A stretch of DNA of 64,000 nucleotides from Candidatus Bathyarchaeota archaeon A05DMB-4 (GTDB taxonomy: Archaea; Thermoproteota; Bathyarchaeia; Bathyarchaeales; SOJC01). This document shows positions 45,022 through 53,593 of the stretch, in pieces. Within the stretch, counting starts at the first letter, position 1. Every line of letters begins with the position of its first letter. The stretch covers positions 1-64,000 of the forward strand of contig JABFQO010000010.1 of the NCBI GenBank assembly GCA_019685575.1, in the 5' to 3' direction. The notes below the pieces were generated by a model. The model searched no databases. It was not told the origin of the DNA and saw only the letters and a program-made list of their open reading frames with translations. The position numbers and the translations under genes were made by a program.

Positions 45022-46468
45022 ACTTTCCTGCAGCGTTTCTTATCCTTCCCTTTTTTCTTTTGCGACTTTTTGCGTATTCGTAGAGGAAAGTTACGATTGA
45101 TTTTTCGTTGTTCTTGATGCCTTCAACCACGAAGTATTCGTTTGGCGAGTGCATTTTGCCGCCGTGACCGAGTCCGCCGATGACGAAGGGCAGGTTTAAA
45201 GGAGGCTGGTTGAAGATGTAGAAGGGCGCTGAACCGGCGAGTCTCGGCCAGATTTCCGGTTCATGTCCGTGCTGTTTATAAGCACGTATCATGGCTTGGA
45301 CGCATTCTTCTTTAACCGATGTCTGCGCCCACTGGTAGCAGTCGTGGATTTTCACTTTTATATCGGGGTAGCCTTTTTTGCGCAGGTGTTTTTTGAGTTT
45401 GTTTATGATTTCATCGGTCCGCATTTGGGGCACGAGGCGGATGTCGATTTTTGCTTTGGCCGTGTGGGGTAGAACGGTTTTGGTGCCTTCGCCTGTGTAG
45501 CCTGCGGTTATACCGTCGATGTTGATTATGGGTGCGTAAAGGTAGCGTTTTAAGAGTTCAATACCGTGCAAGTCTTCAGTAAAACGTAACACGTCATGTT
45601 CTTTTCTTATTGCTTCCTCGTCGAAAGTTTTCTCCAACTTCTTCAACAGCTGCGCTTCTTCTTCGTTCGGCGGACTTACGTTCTCGTAAAAGTTTTCTAT
45701 GGTTATTTTTCCGTCAGCCGACTTTAACGTGTTAAGCGCCCAGATCAGCCGCCAAACAGGGCTGTCCACCATCGCGTGAAAGGAAGAATGTATGCCTCTT
45801 TTGGTGGGTCCGCCCCACTTACCTCCTTTGCAGATCAGGTCCATATAGATTATACCCTTCACGCCCAACGTCATAACAACCTTGCCCTTAACGTTCTGTT
45901 GCGGAAGTGGAAAGAATACCGCGTCGGCTTTTTTGAGTTCTTTCTCATATTTTTGGACGAACTGGGGAAAATGCGCACTGCCGAGTTCTTCTTCGCCTTC
46001 TATGGCAAAAATCATGTTCACAGGAAGCTTTCCCGCGACTGCGAGGATGGATTGGCAAGCGTTGAAGAAGGCGCGAAGTGGTCCTTTGGTGTTGTAGACG
46101 CCGCGGTTGACGAGACATTTTCCGAATGGTTTCATGTTCACTATTTTGCCAGCGAACGGCGGGACTAGCCACATGCCCTTTTCTTCTTCCACTGGTTGCA
46201 CGTCGTACATGCCGTAGATGATGAGGGTTTTCTTTGCGCCAGTGTTTAGTTCGCCGTAGACGACTGGCCATCCGTCGGTTGGGACTATTTTAGAGGCGCC
46301 GCCGATGTTTTCAATCAACCCTCGCGTCATTTCTGCGGTTTCTTTCATTCCTGTGCCGTCTGCGCTTATGCTGGGTTGTCGGACGTACTCTTGGATTTGC
46401 TTTAGGTGCTGGTTGAAATGCCTGCTGATGTGGTTATGGATTTTCTTCAGAACTTGCTGGGTTTTCAT
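44984..46468 (-). CDS. M20-family metallopeptidase homolog with altered metal ligands
   Basis: 494 aa, overall fold and length of M20 dipeptidases/deacetylases. G86-M87-Y-D89-V-Q-P replaces the usual GHxDVxP, so the zinc His is Met. NRGVYNTKGP (121-130) replaces GRGxxDDKG, so the bridging Asp is Asn126. The E160/E161 pair in EGEEELGS and the final His (GGKMHSPNEYF) are kept, but the Asp after ADAVFF is Pro/Leu. Either a subclade with a different metal site or a non-peptidase. Substrate unknown. It has a basic C-terminal tail (KSRKRKKGR). Confidence 0.85.
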   Translation of the reverse strand: MKTQQVLKKIHNHISRHFNQHLKQIQEYVRQPSISADGTGMKETAEMTRGLIENIGGASKIVPTDGWPVVYGELNTGAKKTLIIYGMYDVQPVEEEKGMWLVPPFAGKIVNMKPFGKCLVNRGVYNTKGPLRAFFNACQSILAVAGKLPVNMIFAIEGEEELGSAHFPQFVQKYEKELKKADAVFFPLPQQNVKGKVVMTLGVKGIIYMDLICKGGKWGGPTKRGIHSSFHAMVDSPVWRLIWALNTLKSADGKITIENFYENVSPPNEEEAQLLKKLEKTFDEEAIRKEHDVLRFTEDLHGIELLKRYLYAPIINIDGITAGYTGEGTKTVLPHTAKAKIDIRLVPQMRTDEIINKLKKHLRKKGYPDIKVKIHDCYQWAQTSVKEECVQAMIRAYKQHGHEPEIWPRLAGSAPFYIFNQPPLNLPFVIGGLGHGGKMHSPNEYFVVEGIKNNEKSIVTFLYEYAKSRKRKKGRIRNAAGKSTSSLPTQRLPL

Positions 46469-46614
46469 AGTTCTTCTGTAATTGCTGTATGGGCTATTTT
46501 ATTTCTTCTGTGCTTTTGGGGTAGTTACATTTTGTGTCTGCTTTTTGTGTGTTCTGCATGTGCGTCGCCTTTTATATCCTCCACAACCGAGTCATGCTTC
46601 GAGGTGCAACAGAA

Positions 46615-46722
46615 ATGTATAGTCTTATGGAAAAAACAGAAACAAAAAATCGATATATAGACGTAGAATTAAAGAAAGCAGACGCTTACGTATATTGGCA
46701 AATATTCAATAGGCCTAAATGA
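46615..46722 (+). CDS. Possible 35-aa protein
   Basis: ATG 46615 is preceded by GAGGTG (46601-46606, spacing 8) and a TATA TTTATAT at 46571-46577. The product (MYSLMEKTETKNRYIDVELK and on) is hydrophilic then ends aromatic (YVYWQIFNRPK). Short, but the signals are in order. Confidence 0.45.
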   Translation: MYSLMEKTETKNRYIDVELKKADAYVYWQIFNRPK

Positions 46723-46799
46723 GACACTGTTATGTCGCCGTCAAAAAGTAAATTAAGCTACTATGAGTTATGCTGTCGAATCTTGCTTGGAGAAATGCC

Positions 46800-48050
46800 A
46801 TGAAATTCGTCACCAAACTTCGCGAAGAATTCTCGTTCGTCAAAGGTAATTACCTAATTCTCGTTATCACGTGGGTTCTGATGGACTTTGCTAACGAGTT
46901 GCCGGCTTTGTATTATGGTCCTTGGGTGATTTATGATCTGGGCGCTACGCCTGCTATTCTGGGTTTTATAAGTTTTGCTTCCATCATCGCCTTGGCTTCA
47001 GTGCAGTTTCCCGGGGGATATCTTGCGGATCGTTATGGCAGACGGTGGCTTGTTTCAACCCTAACGTTTGGCGTGGCGTTATCGTTTGCGTTCTACGTGT
47101 TTGCGCCGAGTTGGGAATGGGTACTTGTAGGCGCTATTATTGGCAACTTTTGCTTGCTTTATCAGCCGGCGCTTATGGCTATGATTTCTGATTCGACTCC
47201 TGCTGAGAGACGGGGGATGGCGTTTTCGATTACGACTTTGATTGCTAACGTGGCGACGACGCCGGCGCCGATTGTGGCTGGTGTTATTGTCGCGGTTTTT
47301 ACGCGTCCGGTTGGCATGCGCATATCGTACACGATCGTGGTTTTGTTTTATTTAACTGCGGCGATTTTGCGGAGTAAGTTGACCGAGACTATTAAAACGG
47401 ATGAGAAGATTAGGCCGAGGGATTTGGTGGCGTCTTATCCGAAGGCGGTTAAGGAAAGCTGGGCGGTTTGGAAAAAAGTTCCTCGTTCAGTGTTCTTCTT
47501 GTTTATTGCCAACTTGATAATTACCTTCGCTATTTCCATGGGTCAACTTTTCTTTGCCGTTTACGCTGTAGTCGGCGAGAGGAGCGTGTTGAACATCAGT
47601 GAGTTTGATTGGGCGTTGATTTCAAGCGCCTTGTTTTTAACCATGATTTTAGTGGCGATTCCAGTTGGCAAGTTCATAGACAAAATCGGTCGTAAGGTGC
47701 CTTTATTGATAAGTGAACTAATTTTTATCCCTGCCGTGCTGCTATTCGTGTACGGCGACGTGCCAAGACTTTTCATTGCCATGCCTTTGTTCGGCGCTGG
47801 GCAACTGCTCTTCTTCAGTTCGTTTGCTTCGCTTCAAACCGACCTTGTACCCAGAGAAAACCGTGCTAAGGTGATTGGGTTTTCGCAGTTTGTGAGCTAC
47901 GTGCTCATGGCGCTGGGATTTCTCGCCGGGGGCATCATCTATTCATTCATGCCTCAGCTTCCGTTTCTGCTGATTTTGGCGTTTCTGGCGCCCTCGTTTC
48001 TGATTATACTGTTCTTTGTCCATGAGCCCAAACAACGAGAAGCAGGCTAG
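46800..48050 (+). CDS. MFS transporter
   Basis: 416 aa, about 12 membrane segments. Family motif between segments 2 and 3 reads GGYLADRYGRRWL; a second copy of the motif is GKFIDKIGRKVPLL. The substrate is unknown. ATG 46800 follows GGAG; an upstream ATG at 46770 is less likely. Confidence 0.88.
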   Translation: MKFVTKLREEFSFVKGNYLILVITWVLMDFANELPALYYGPWVIYDLGATPAILGFISFASIIALASVQFPGGYLADRYGRRWLVSTLTFGVALSFAFYVFAPSWEWVLVGAIIGNFCLLYQPALMAMISDSTPAERRGMAFSITTLIANVATTPAPIVAGVIVAVFTRPVGMRISYTIVVLFYLTAAILRSKLTETIKTDEKIRPRDLVASYPKAVKESWAVWKKVPRSVFFLFIANLIITFAISMGQLFFAVYAVVGERSVLNISEFDWALISSALFLTMILVAIPVGKFIDKIGRKVPLLISELIFIPAVLLFVYGDVPRLFIAMPLFGAGQLLFFSSFASLQTDLVPRENRAKVIGFSQFVSYVLMALGFLAGGIIYSFMPQLPFLLILAFLAPSFLIILFFVHEPKQREAG

Positions 48051-48120
48051 CCTTAGGCAACCACGGAAAACGCTTTTAAACGTCATAATAGATGATAGGA
48101 ATTACCGCTGCAAACGAGTT

Positions 48121-48194
48121 GGGCCGGTCGTCTAGCTTGGTAGGACATCTGCTTGACGTGCAGAAGGTCGCTGGTTCAATTCCGGCCCGGCCCA
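48121..48194 (+). tRNA. tRNA-Val (anticodon GAC)
   Basis: Acceptor stem GGGCCGG/CCGGCCC, anticodon stem TCTGC/GCAGA with loop TTGACGT, T arm GCTGG-TTCAATT-CCGGC. Anticodon GAC reads Val. Discriminator A at 48194; CCA is not encoded. A TTTTAAAC promoter element is about 45 bases upstream. No intron. Confidence 0.95.
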
Positions 48195-48264
48195 CCTTCG
48201 CCGATTATTGAAAAACAAAAATAAGTAATATCGCGTTATAGTTGAGGTTTGGAGGAGCAAAGTT

Positions 48265-48384
48265 ATGAGCGCCATCAGAGGCGAAGCGAGGAAAGAACGC
48301 CCCAAGCCGTTGACGAAAAAAGAACGTTTGGAAAAGAAAAAGAAACGAAAACTCGCCCGACTTGAACGGCAAATGCAAAGATAG
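48265..48384 (+). CDS. Small basic protein (39 aa)
   Basis: ATG 48265 follows GGAGGA (48251-48256). The product is strongly Lys/Arg-rich (KERPKPLTKKERLEKKKKRK), suggesting RNA or DNA binding. Close to tRNA-Val and eL38. No family recognised. Confidence 0.55.
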   Translation: MSAIRGEARKERPKPLTKKERLEKKKKRKLARLERQMQR

Positions 48385-48471
48385 ACTCAGCATCAGCAAA
48401 CCAGATTCAGCCTTCATAAGCATTTTGAAAACCACCCGCCATAAATGATGTTGTGAAGGGCATTGAATAAG

Positions 48472-48570
48472 ATGGAGCAAGCCGTCGGAGTTCTAGTCGC
48501 GTTCGGCTGGTTCTTTTTTGGCTACGTGGTAGCTTTCATTTTCGCAAACTGGCTATCCACGATTGTCTAA
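48472..48570 (+). CDS. Tiny membrane protein (32 aa)
   Basis: ATG 48472 (or TTG 48463). Almost the whole product is one hydrophobic helix (VGVLVAFGWFFFGYVVAFIF). Ribosome site GAAGGG is present at modest strength. Could be a single-pass regulator of a larger membrane protein. Confidence 0.45.
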   Translation: MEQAVGVLVAFGWFFFGYVVAFIFANWLSTIV

Positions 48571-48643
48571 AGCCTGCACGCAAAAGACAAAAATATGGGA
48601 CGCCGTATTGTCTATGCGAATATGTGGAGGATGATGATAAACC

Positions 48644-48838
48644 GTGCCACAAGAGATCACTGACGTCGACAAGTTTGTTGAAATAAGCGAACGCGCCACC
48701 TACTGCAACATAAAACGACTGCCAAAAATCGTGAAGCTCAAACTACGAACCACAAGCCAACTCTACACGCTGAAAGTTGACCCAACAAAAGCCGAAGAAA
48801 TCATAAAGAAACTGCGGTGCGAAATTCGAGAAATCTGA
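48644..48838 (+). CDS. rpl38e: Large ribosomal subunit protein eL38
   Basis: 64 aa, GTG start. PQEITDVDKFVEISERA, VKLKLRTTSQLYTLKVD and the helix KAEEIIKKL match the eL38 fold of eukaryotes and of TACK/Asgard archaea. Absent from Euryarchaeota, so it is a useful taxonomic marker. Confidence 0.85.
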   Translation: MPQEITDVDKFVEISERATYCNIKRLPKIVKLKLRTTSQLYTLKVDPTKAEEIIKKLRCEIREI

Positions 48839-48927
48839 ACATACGCAGAAGCCTAGGTCTAATATGGATTTCTGCTTCACAAGTGTTTTCCAAACACTGA
48901 GTAGTTTTCTCTAAACGAGTAGGGATC

Positions 48928-49437
48928 ATGTCGCTTTCAGAAAACGACACAGTTGAAAAATACCGAAGAATCAGCAAAAAACTCGCAGACCCCGCTCTAC
49001 TTTCTGAGTTGAGAAAACTTTTCGCCAGAAAACACTCCCTCGATGAGTTGTTGAGTTGGTTGCATGAAAAAGTAAAGTGGGAAAAAGGCGACATGCTGAG
49101 ACACTACGACCCACTGGAAATAATAACGTATGGGAAAGGCAGATGTGGAGAATTCGCCACGCTGTTCACTGCTCTTTGCTTGGCACACGGTTATCGTGCT
49201 CGATTAGTTTTGGACATGACTGACCACGTTTGGACTGAAGTGTGGAACGAGCAGGAGCGAAGATGGATGCATGTTGACCCATCGGAAAAACGGATCGACG
49301 ACCCACTAATGTATGAAAGAGACTGGAAAAAAAACTTGACCGAAATCTACGCGTTCGAAAACGGCAAAATAGAAAACGTAACAAAAAACTACAAAAAGAT
49401 AAATAGACAACAAAACGAACATGCTTCTAACAAATAA
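48928..49437 (+). CDS. Transglutaminase-like (PNGase-type) protein
   Basis: 169 aa. The triad is Cys in GKGRCGEFATLF (about 75), His in DHVWTEVWN (about 100) and Asp in HVDPSEKR (about 115), as in peptide N-glycanase and transglutaminase-like proteases. No signal peptide; acts in the cytoplasm. Substrate unknown; a deglycosylase or protease role is inference. Confidence 0.85.
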   Translation: MSLSENDTVEKYRRISKKLADPALLSELRKLFARKHSLDELLSWLHEKVKWEKGDMLRHYDPLEIITYGKGRCGEFATLFTALCLAHGYRARLVLDMTDHVWTEVWNEQERRWMHVDPSEKRIDDPLMYERDWKKNLTEIYAFENGKIENVTKNYKKINRQQNEHASNK

Positions 49438-49443
49438 ATTAAC

Positions 49444-49572
49444 GTGGCTCCTAAAGGCTGGATAGACTCGTTGGGCAGAAAGAAGTGCCTATACCACCCA
49501 AAAATGCGATGCACGTATCCAGACAAGCCTTGCATATTTTCGAAAATCGAGAAAGACAACAAAAACCATTAA
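49444..49572 (+). CDS. Small Cys-rich protein (42 aa)
   Basis: GTG 49444, seven bases after the previous stop. Three cysteines plus His in CLYHPKMRCTYPDKPC could hold zinc. Short and without a strong ribosome site, but coupled in position to the gene before it. Confidence 0.45.
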   Translation: MAPKGWIDSLGRKKCLYHPKMRCTYPDKPCIFSKIEKDNKNH

Positions 49573-49596
49573 ACCGCCAGCGTTGTATTATGGGTT

Positions 49597-50973
49597 TTGG
49601 CGAAGAAAAAGTTGGAAACGAAGCTTTTCGGCTCTTCGGGCATACGGGGCGTAGTAAACCAAGAACTCACACTTCAACTCGCGCTCCAAACAGGACTTGC
49701 CGTGGCTACTGCTGCCGAGGCGGGAAAAATCACAATAGCCCACGACACACGCACCTCAGCAACCACTATAGAAAACGCTGTGATCGCAGGTTTACTTGCT
49801 GGAGGCGCTCATGTTGTAAAGCTGGGGTTAATTCCCACACCGGTTCTTGCTTATGTAACACGACAACTTAACGCAGACGCGGGCGTCATGATAACCGCTT
49901 CGCACAACCCCCCGCAATACAACGGCATCAAACTTTTCCATAAAGACACCACGGCGTACAGCGAGAAAAAGCAGAAAAAAATAGAGCGACTAATTAGAAA
50001 ACAACGCTTTACGCGGCAAACTTATAAGGAAATAGGAAGACTCGACGTGGCTGAAGCCACACAAGACTACATTAATACGGTTACAAGAAGCCTAACCTTG
50101 CGAAAACCATGGCACATCATACTCGACCCCGGAAACGGCGCAACATGCCACATCGCGCCAAAAATCTTTCGAGAACTGGGTTGCAAGGTTACCACAATAA
50201 ACGCGCAGCCAGACGGACATTTTCCAGGAAGAAGCCCAGAACCTAACGAAAAGTCGCTCGATGTCTTGTGCGGATTGGTGAAGCAAATGAATGCCGATGT
50301 CGGGTTTGCCTACGACGGAGACGGTGACAGAATGACCGCGGTTACTGAAAAAGGCAAATTCGCGCCGCTCGACCAAATTCTCGCCGCGTACGCTGCCCAC
50401 TTAATTAAACATAAAGGCGACACGGTCATCACCACAGTAGAAGCCTCGATGTGCGTGGAAAAAGCAGTGCAACAAAAAGGTGGCAAAGTTATAAGAACAA
50501 AGGTTGGCGACGTAGCCGTCGCTGAAGAGATAAAAAGACGCAGAGCGGTTTTCGGCGGCGAACCCTGCGGCGCATGGATTCATCCACGGTTCCATTATTG
50601 CCCAGACGGCATGTTGTCTTCTGCTTTGATTCTCGAAGCCTTGGAACAAAGAAACAAAACGTTGTCCGAGTTTATCGCAGAAGTACAATCGTTTCCCATA
50701 AAGAAAATGAGTATTGAATGCCAAAACGAGGCGAAGACGAAAATCATTGAGAAAACCGCCAAAGTTTTGCCTTCAATCTTCCCAAAAATTTTAGAAATCA
50801 CTAACATCGACGGTGTCCGCTTAACCTTGCCAAAAAGCTGGGTTCTAATACGTGCCTCTGGCACTGAACCCTTAATTCGCTTGAACGTGGAAGCCGAAAC
50901 CAGTCGGGAAGCAAGCCAAACTATGGAAAAATGCATAAGCCTTGTGCACAAAATAATCCTAGAGGTTGAGTGA
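49597..50973 (+). CDS. glmM: Phosphoglucosamine mutase / phosphohexomutase
   Basis: 458 aa, TTG start. Phosphoserine loop TASHNPPQYNG, metal loop AYDGDGDRMT, sugar loop GEPCGAW and phosphate loop RASGTEPLIR, all four signatures. With the adjacent nucleotidylyltransferase and glmS at 58639 it gives a path from fructose-6-P to UDP-GlcNAc; whether it prefers glucosamine or glucose/mannose phosphates is not settled. Confidence 0.92.
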   Translation: MAKKKLETKLFGSSGIRGVVNQELTLQLALQTGLAVATAAEAGKITIAHDTRTSATTIENAVIAGLLAGGAHVVKLGLIPTPVLAYVTRQLNADAGVMITASHNPPQYNGIKLFHKDTTAYSEKKQKKIERLIRKQRFTRQTYKEIGRLDVAEATQDYINTVTRSLTLRKPWHIILDPGNGATCHIAPKIFRELGCKVTTINAQPDGHFPGRSPEPNEKSLDVLCGLVKQMNADVGFAYDGDGDRMTAVTEKGKFAPLDQILAAYAAHLIKHKGDTVITTVEASMCVEKAVQQKGGKVIRTKVGDVAVAEEIKRRRAVFGGEPCGAWIHPRFHYCPDGMLSSALILEALEQRNKTLSEFIAEVQSFPIKKMSIECQNEAKTKIIEKTAKVLPSIFPKILEITNIDGVRLTLPKSWVLIRASGTEPLIRLNVEAETSREASQTMEKCISLVHKIILEVE

Positions 50974-52260
50974 ATGAAAGCCGTAGTTCTTGCTGCCGGC
51001 GAAGGAACTCGGTTGCGTCCGCTTACTTTGACGCGTCCTAAGCATTTAATTTCTGTAGGCGGGAAGCCAGTAATTGACCATGTGCTGGAGACGGTGAAGG
51101 CTGCTGGAATAACCGAAGTAGTGGTTGTAGTCCATTACTTGGCAGAACAAATCGAGAGGCATCTTGGCGACGGCTCAAACTACGGGCTTAGTGTGGAATG
51201 CGTGCGTCAAGCCGAAATGAAGGGCACCGCCGACGCCATAAAAACCGCAGAATCTTATGTGAAAGAAGATTTTCTTCTTGTCTACGGCGACCTCCTTACC
51301 ACGCCCAACTCTCTAAAAACCCTGATAGACACGCATTTGGAAAAGAAGCCCGCAGTTAGCATGGCCGTGGTGCAAGTTGACCATCCTGAACATTACGGGA
51401 TAGTCAAGATTGAAGACAACCTTGTCGTCGACGTCATAGAAAAACCAAAACCAAACGAAGCGCCCACAAACCTCGCCAACGCGGGCATATACGTGTTCAC
51501 GCCAGAAATTTTCGAAACAATAAGACAAACGCCACTCTCGCCGCGTGGCGAACTGGAAATAACCGACTCTTTCAAACTACTCATTCGAGAAAACCGTCGA
51601 ATCCTCGGAGTGAAAATCTCCAGAAAAGATTGGTTTGACATCGGCCGACCGTGGGACCTGCTTGAGGCGAACACGTGGGCTTTGTCGAGGGTTCAGCCCA
51701 AAGTTGATGGCGTAATCGAGGACGAGGCGCATCTTATAGGCTTGGTTAGAGTGGAAGAAGGCGCACGAATTCGCTCGGGCGTGTACATCGAAGGCCCAGT
51801 TTTCATCGGAGAAGACAGCGACATAGGCCCCAACTGTTACATTCGCCCCTACACCCACATCGGAAAACGAGTGCACATCGGCAACGCGTGCGAGGTAAAA
51901 AACAGCATAGTGATGGACGAAACTAAAATTGGGCATCTCTCGTACGTGGGCGACAGCGTCATAGGCAAAGGCTGCAACTTGGGCGCGGGCACCCTAATAG
52001 CCAATTACCGATTTGATGCAAAACCCGTGAAGATGCTGGTGAAAGAGGAAATTGTAGATTCTGGAAGGACAAAACTAGGCGTAATTCTCGGCGACGGAGT
52101 CAAAACTGGAGTAAACGCGGCTCTAATGCCCGGCGTGAAAGTCGGCAATAATAGCTGGATAGGCGCCGGCGTCGTCATAAATCGCGATGTGCCTCCAAAT
52201 ATTCACATCAGTCTGAAGCAAGAAACTCGCCAACAAGAAATGGAAGAACGCAAAAAATGA
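50974..52260 (+). CDS. glmU: Bifunctional GlmU-like sugar-1-phosphate nucleotidylyltransferase/acetyltransferase
   Basis: 428 aa. N-terminal nucleotidyltransferase domain with AGEGTRLRPLTLTRPKHL (nucleotide loop, catalytic Arg/Lys); C-terminal left-handed beta-helix from about 255 with hexapeptide repeats (IGEDSDIGPNCYIRPYTHIG). Same layout as archaeal ST0452-type enzymes. Starts immediately after the glmM stop. Confidence 0.93.
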   Translation: MKAVVLAAGEGTRLRPLTLTRPKHLISVGGKPVIDHVLETVKAAGITEVVVVVHYLAEQIERHLGDGSNYGLSVECVRQAEMKGTADAIKTAESYVKEDFLLVYGDLLTTPNSLKTLIDTHLEKKPAVSMAVVQVDHPEHYGIVKIEDNLVVDVIEKPKPNEAPTNLANAGIYVFTPEIFETIRQTPLSPRGELEITDSFKLLIRENRRILGVKISRKDWFDIGRPWDLLEANTWALSRVQPKVDGVIEDEAHLIGLVRVEEGARIRSGVYIEGPVFIGEDSDIGPNCYIRPYTHIGKRVHIGNACEVKNSIVMDETKIGHLSYVGDSVIGKGCNLGAGTLIANYRFDAKPVKMLVKEEIVDSGRTKLGVILGDGVKTGVNAALMPGVKVGNNSWIGAGVVINRDVPPNIHISLKQETRQQEMEERKK

Positions 52261-52330
52261 CAAAAAAACGCTAAACTGTTAATAACCAGTTGCTTTATCA
52301 TAAAGGACAAGATTGAGGTGAAGCATTGAG

Positions 52331-52753
52331 TTGTCAGTGGCTGAGAGGAAGTTTTTCGGCGAGATAGGCGCGTTAGTTGATAAACTTGTTCAAGTTGTCA
52401 CTACCGATGGAAAAACGTTTACTGGTACGCTCGCGGGAATAAACCCGAACACGATAAGCCTTGTCTTGGCAGAGGCTAAGAACGAAAAAGGCGTCCAAAT
52501 CCACAGAGTTTTCCTGAATGGTAACGTGGTAGCCCAAGTTTTGGCGATTGAAAAACCATTCGACCTGAAAGCCTTGGCCGAACGTTTAGAAAAAGTGTTT
52601 CCAACAATGGTGAAATTGTACGAGGACAAAGGCTTCATCTGGGTCATGGAAAAAATCAAGGTTACCGAACAAGGAGTAGTCGCCGGAAGCGGCCCGGCAG
52701 CCGAACGCGTGCAGAAGGTTTATGATCAGTTCGTCAGCGAGATGAAAGCCTAA
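52331..52753 (+). CDS. Lsm/SmAP-type protein with C-terminal extension
   Basis: 140 aa, TTG start. Sm motif 1 (VQVVTTDGKTFTGTLAGINP) and motif 2 around VFLNGNVVAQVL, then a helical-plus-strand C-terminal domain, as in two-domain archaeal Sm proteins (SmAP3). Likely forms heptameric rings that bind RNA. It overlaps the convergent PAC2 gene end by four bases. Confidence 0.82.
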   Translation: MSVAERKFFGEIGALVDKLVQVVTTDGKTFTGTLAGINPNTISLVLAEAKNEKGVQIHRVFLNGNVVAQVLAIEKPFDLKALAERLEKVFPTMVKLYEDKGFIWVMEKIKVTEQGVVAGSGPAAERVQKVYDQFVSEMKA

Positions 52754-53502
52754 ACAAACCAGCGATATTCAGATTCCTCTTTTCTTCTTTCTTCCAAAGG
52801 AGTTTCCAACAAACCGAAAGATTCAAGTATTTTACGCGTTTCCTCGGCTGCAACCTCTAGCCTGTCCAAGCTAACGTTCAAACGTAACATGTTACAAATC
52901 GGCTTTAAAGCCGTGTGCGCGGCTTGCACATCTGGATAAAAACCCGGTGTTTCGGCTAGGAGACAGAAGCCCTTGAAGCCTCGCAGTTTTCCGAGAGCAA
53001 CCAGAAGCCCGGCAACGCCGAATATCTGTCCGCCCAAGATGCTTGCGCCCATGTTTAATGCGTCCTTTAAGGCTTCTTTATCCGAGGCGGCGCAGTAAAG
53101 TTTTGGGGTGGTTATTTTTTCGTCTCGTCTTAAGCCGCCCAACGTAATGATGTAGTTGCAGCCGAGTTCTTCTGCAACGTCCAACGTGCGCCCACAAAGT
53201 TCGTATTGTCCCATGGTGGTTAAAGCTTGCGTGTTGCCGTACAAGAGTATGAGGTCACGTTCGTCATCCCGCCCCTTGTAATAATAAAACTCGTTCACCG
53301 GATGCCGCGTCTTGCCTTGGTCTGCGGTGATTGCGAAATCTTGAAATGCGGAAGAATGCATTTCGGCGAAGAGTTTTGCTTTCAACTCATGGATGAGATG
53401 AAGTGTGGCGATGTTAGCTACGAAGCCTATGCCAGGTAAGCCTTCGATTAATACGGGGTTGTTCAGTTTCGGTTTTTCGTAGATTTCGACGGTGCAGACC
53501 AA
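52750..53502 (-). CDS. PAC2-family protein (proteasome assembly chaperone-like)
   Basis: 250 aa, TTG start after GGAG. PVLIEGLPGIGFVANIA, TLGGLRRDEK and LLAETPGFYPDVQAA are hallmarks of the family. In eukaryotes PAC2 helps assemble the proteasome alpha ring; in archaea the role is unproven, though psmA is in the same window. Confidence 0.9.
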   Translation of the reverse strand: MVCTVEIYEKPKLNNPVLIEGLPGIGFVANIATLHLIHELKAKLFAEMHSSAFQDFAITADQGKTRHPVNEFYYYKGRDDERDLILLYGNTQALTTMGQYELCGRTLDVAEELGCNYIITLGGLRRDEKITTPKLYCAASDKEALKDALNMGASILGGQIFGVAGLLVALGKLRGFKGFCLLAETPGFYPDVQAAHTALKPICNMLRLNVSLDRLEVAAEETRKILESFGLLETPLEERRKEESEYRWFV

Positions 53503-53593
53503 GAAGCGAGTCTCCTTTTTTGGTTTGTGTAATAGTTAAGAGATGGCAAGGTAATATTAAAACATTAAAACACGCTTTGGACAGTTGACTCAA

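Noticed and set aside
46690-46725. Fifth copy of the intergenic repeat (CAATAGGCCTAAAT near 46706)
   Set aside because: Shares only short AT-rich words with the core; the invariant block is absent.
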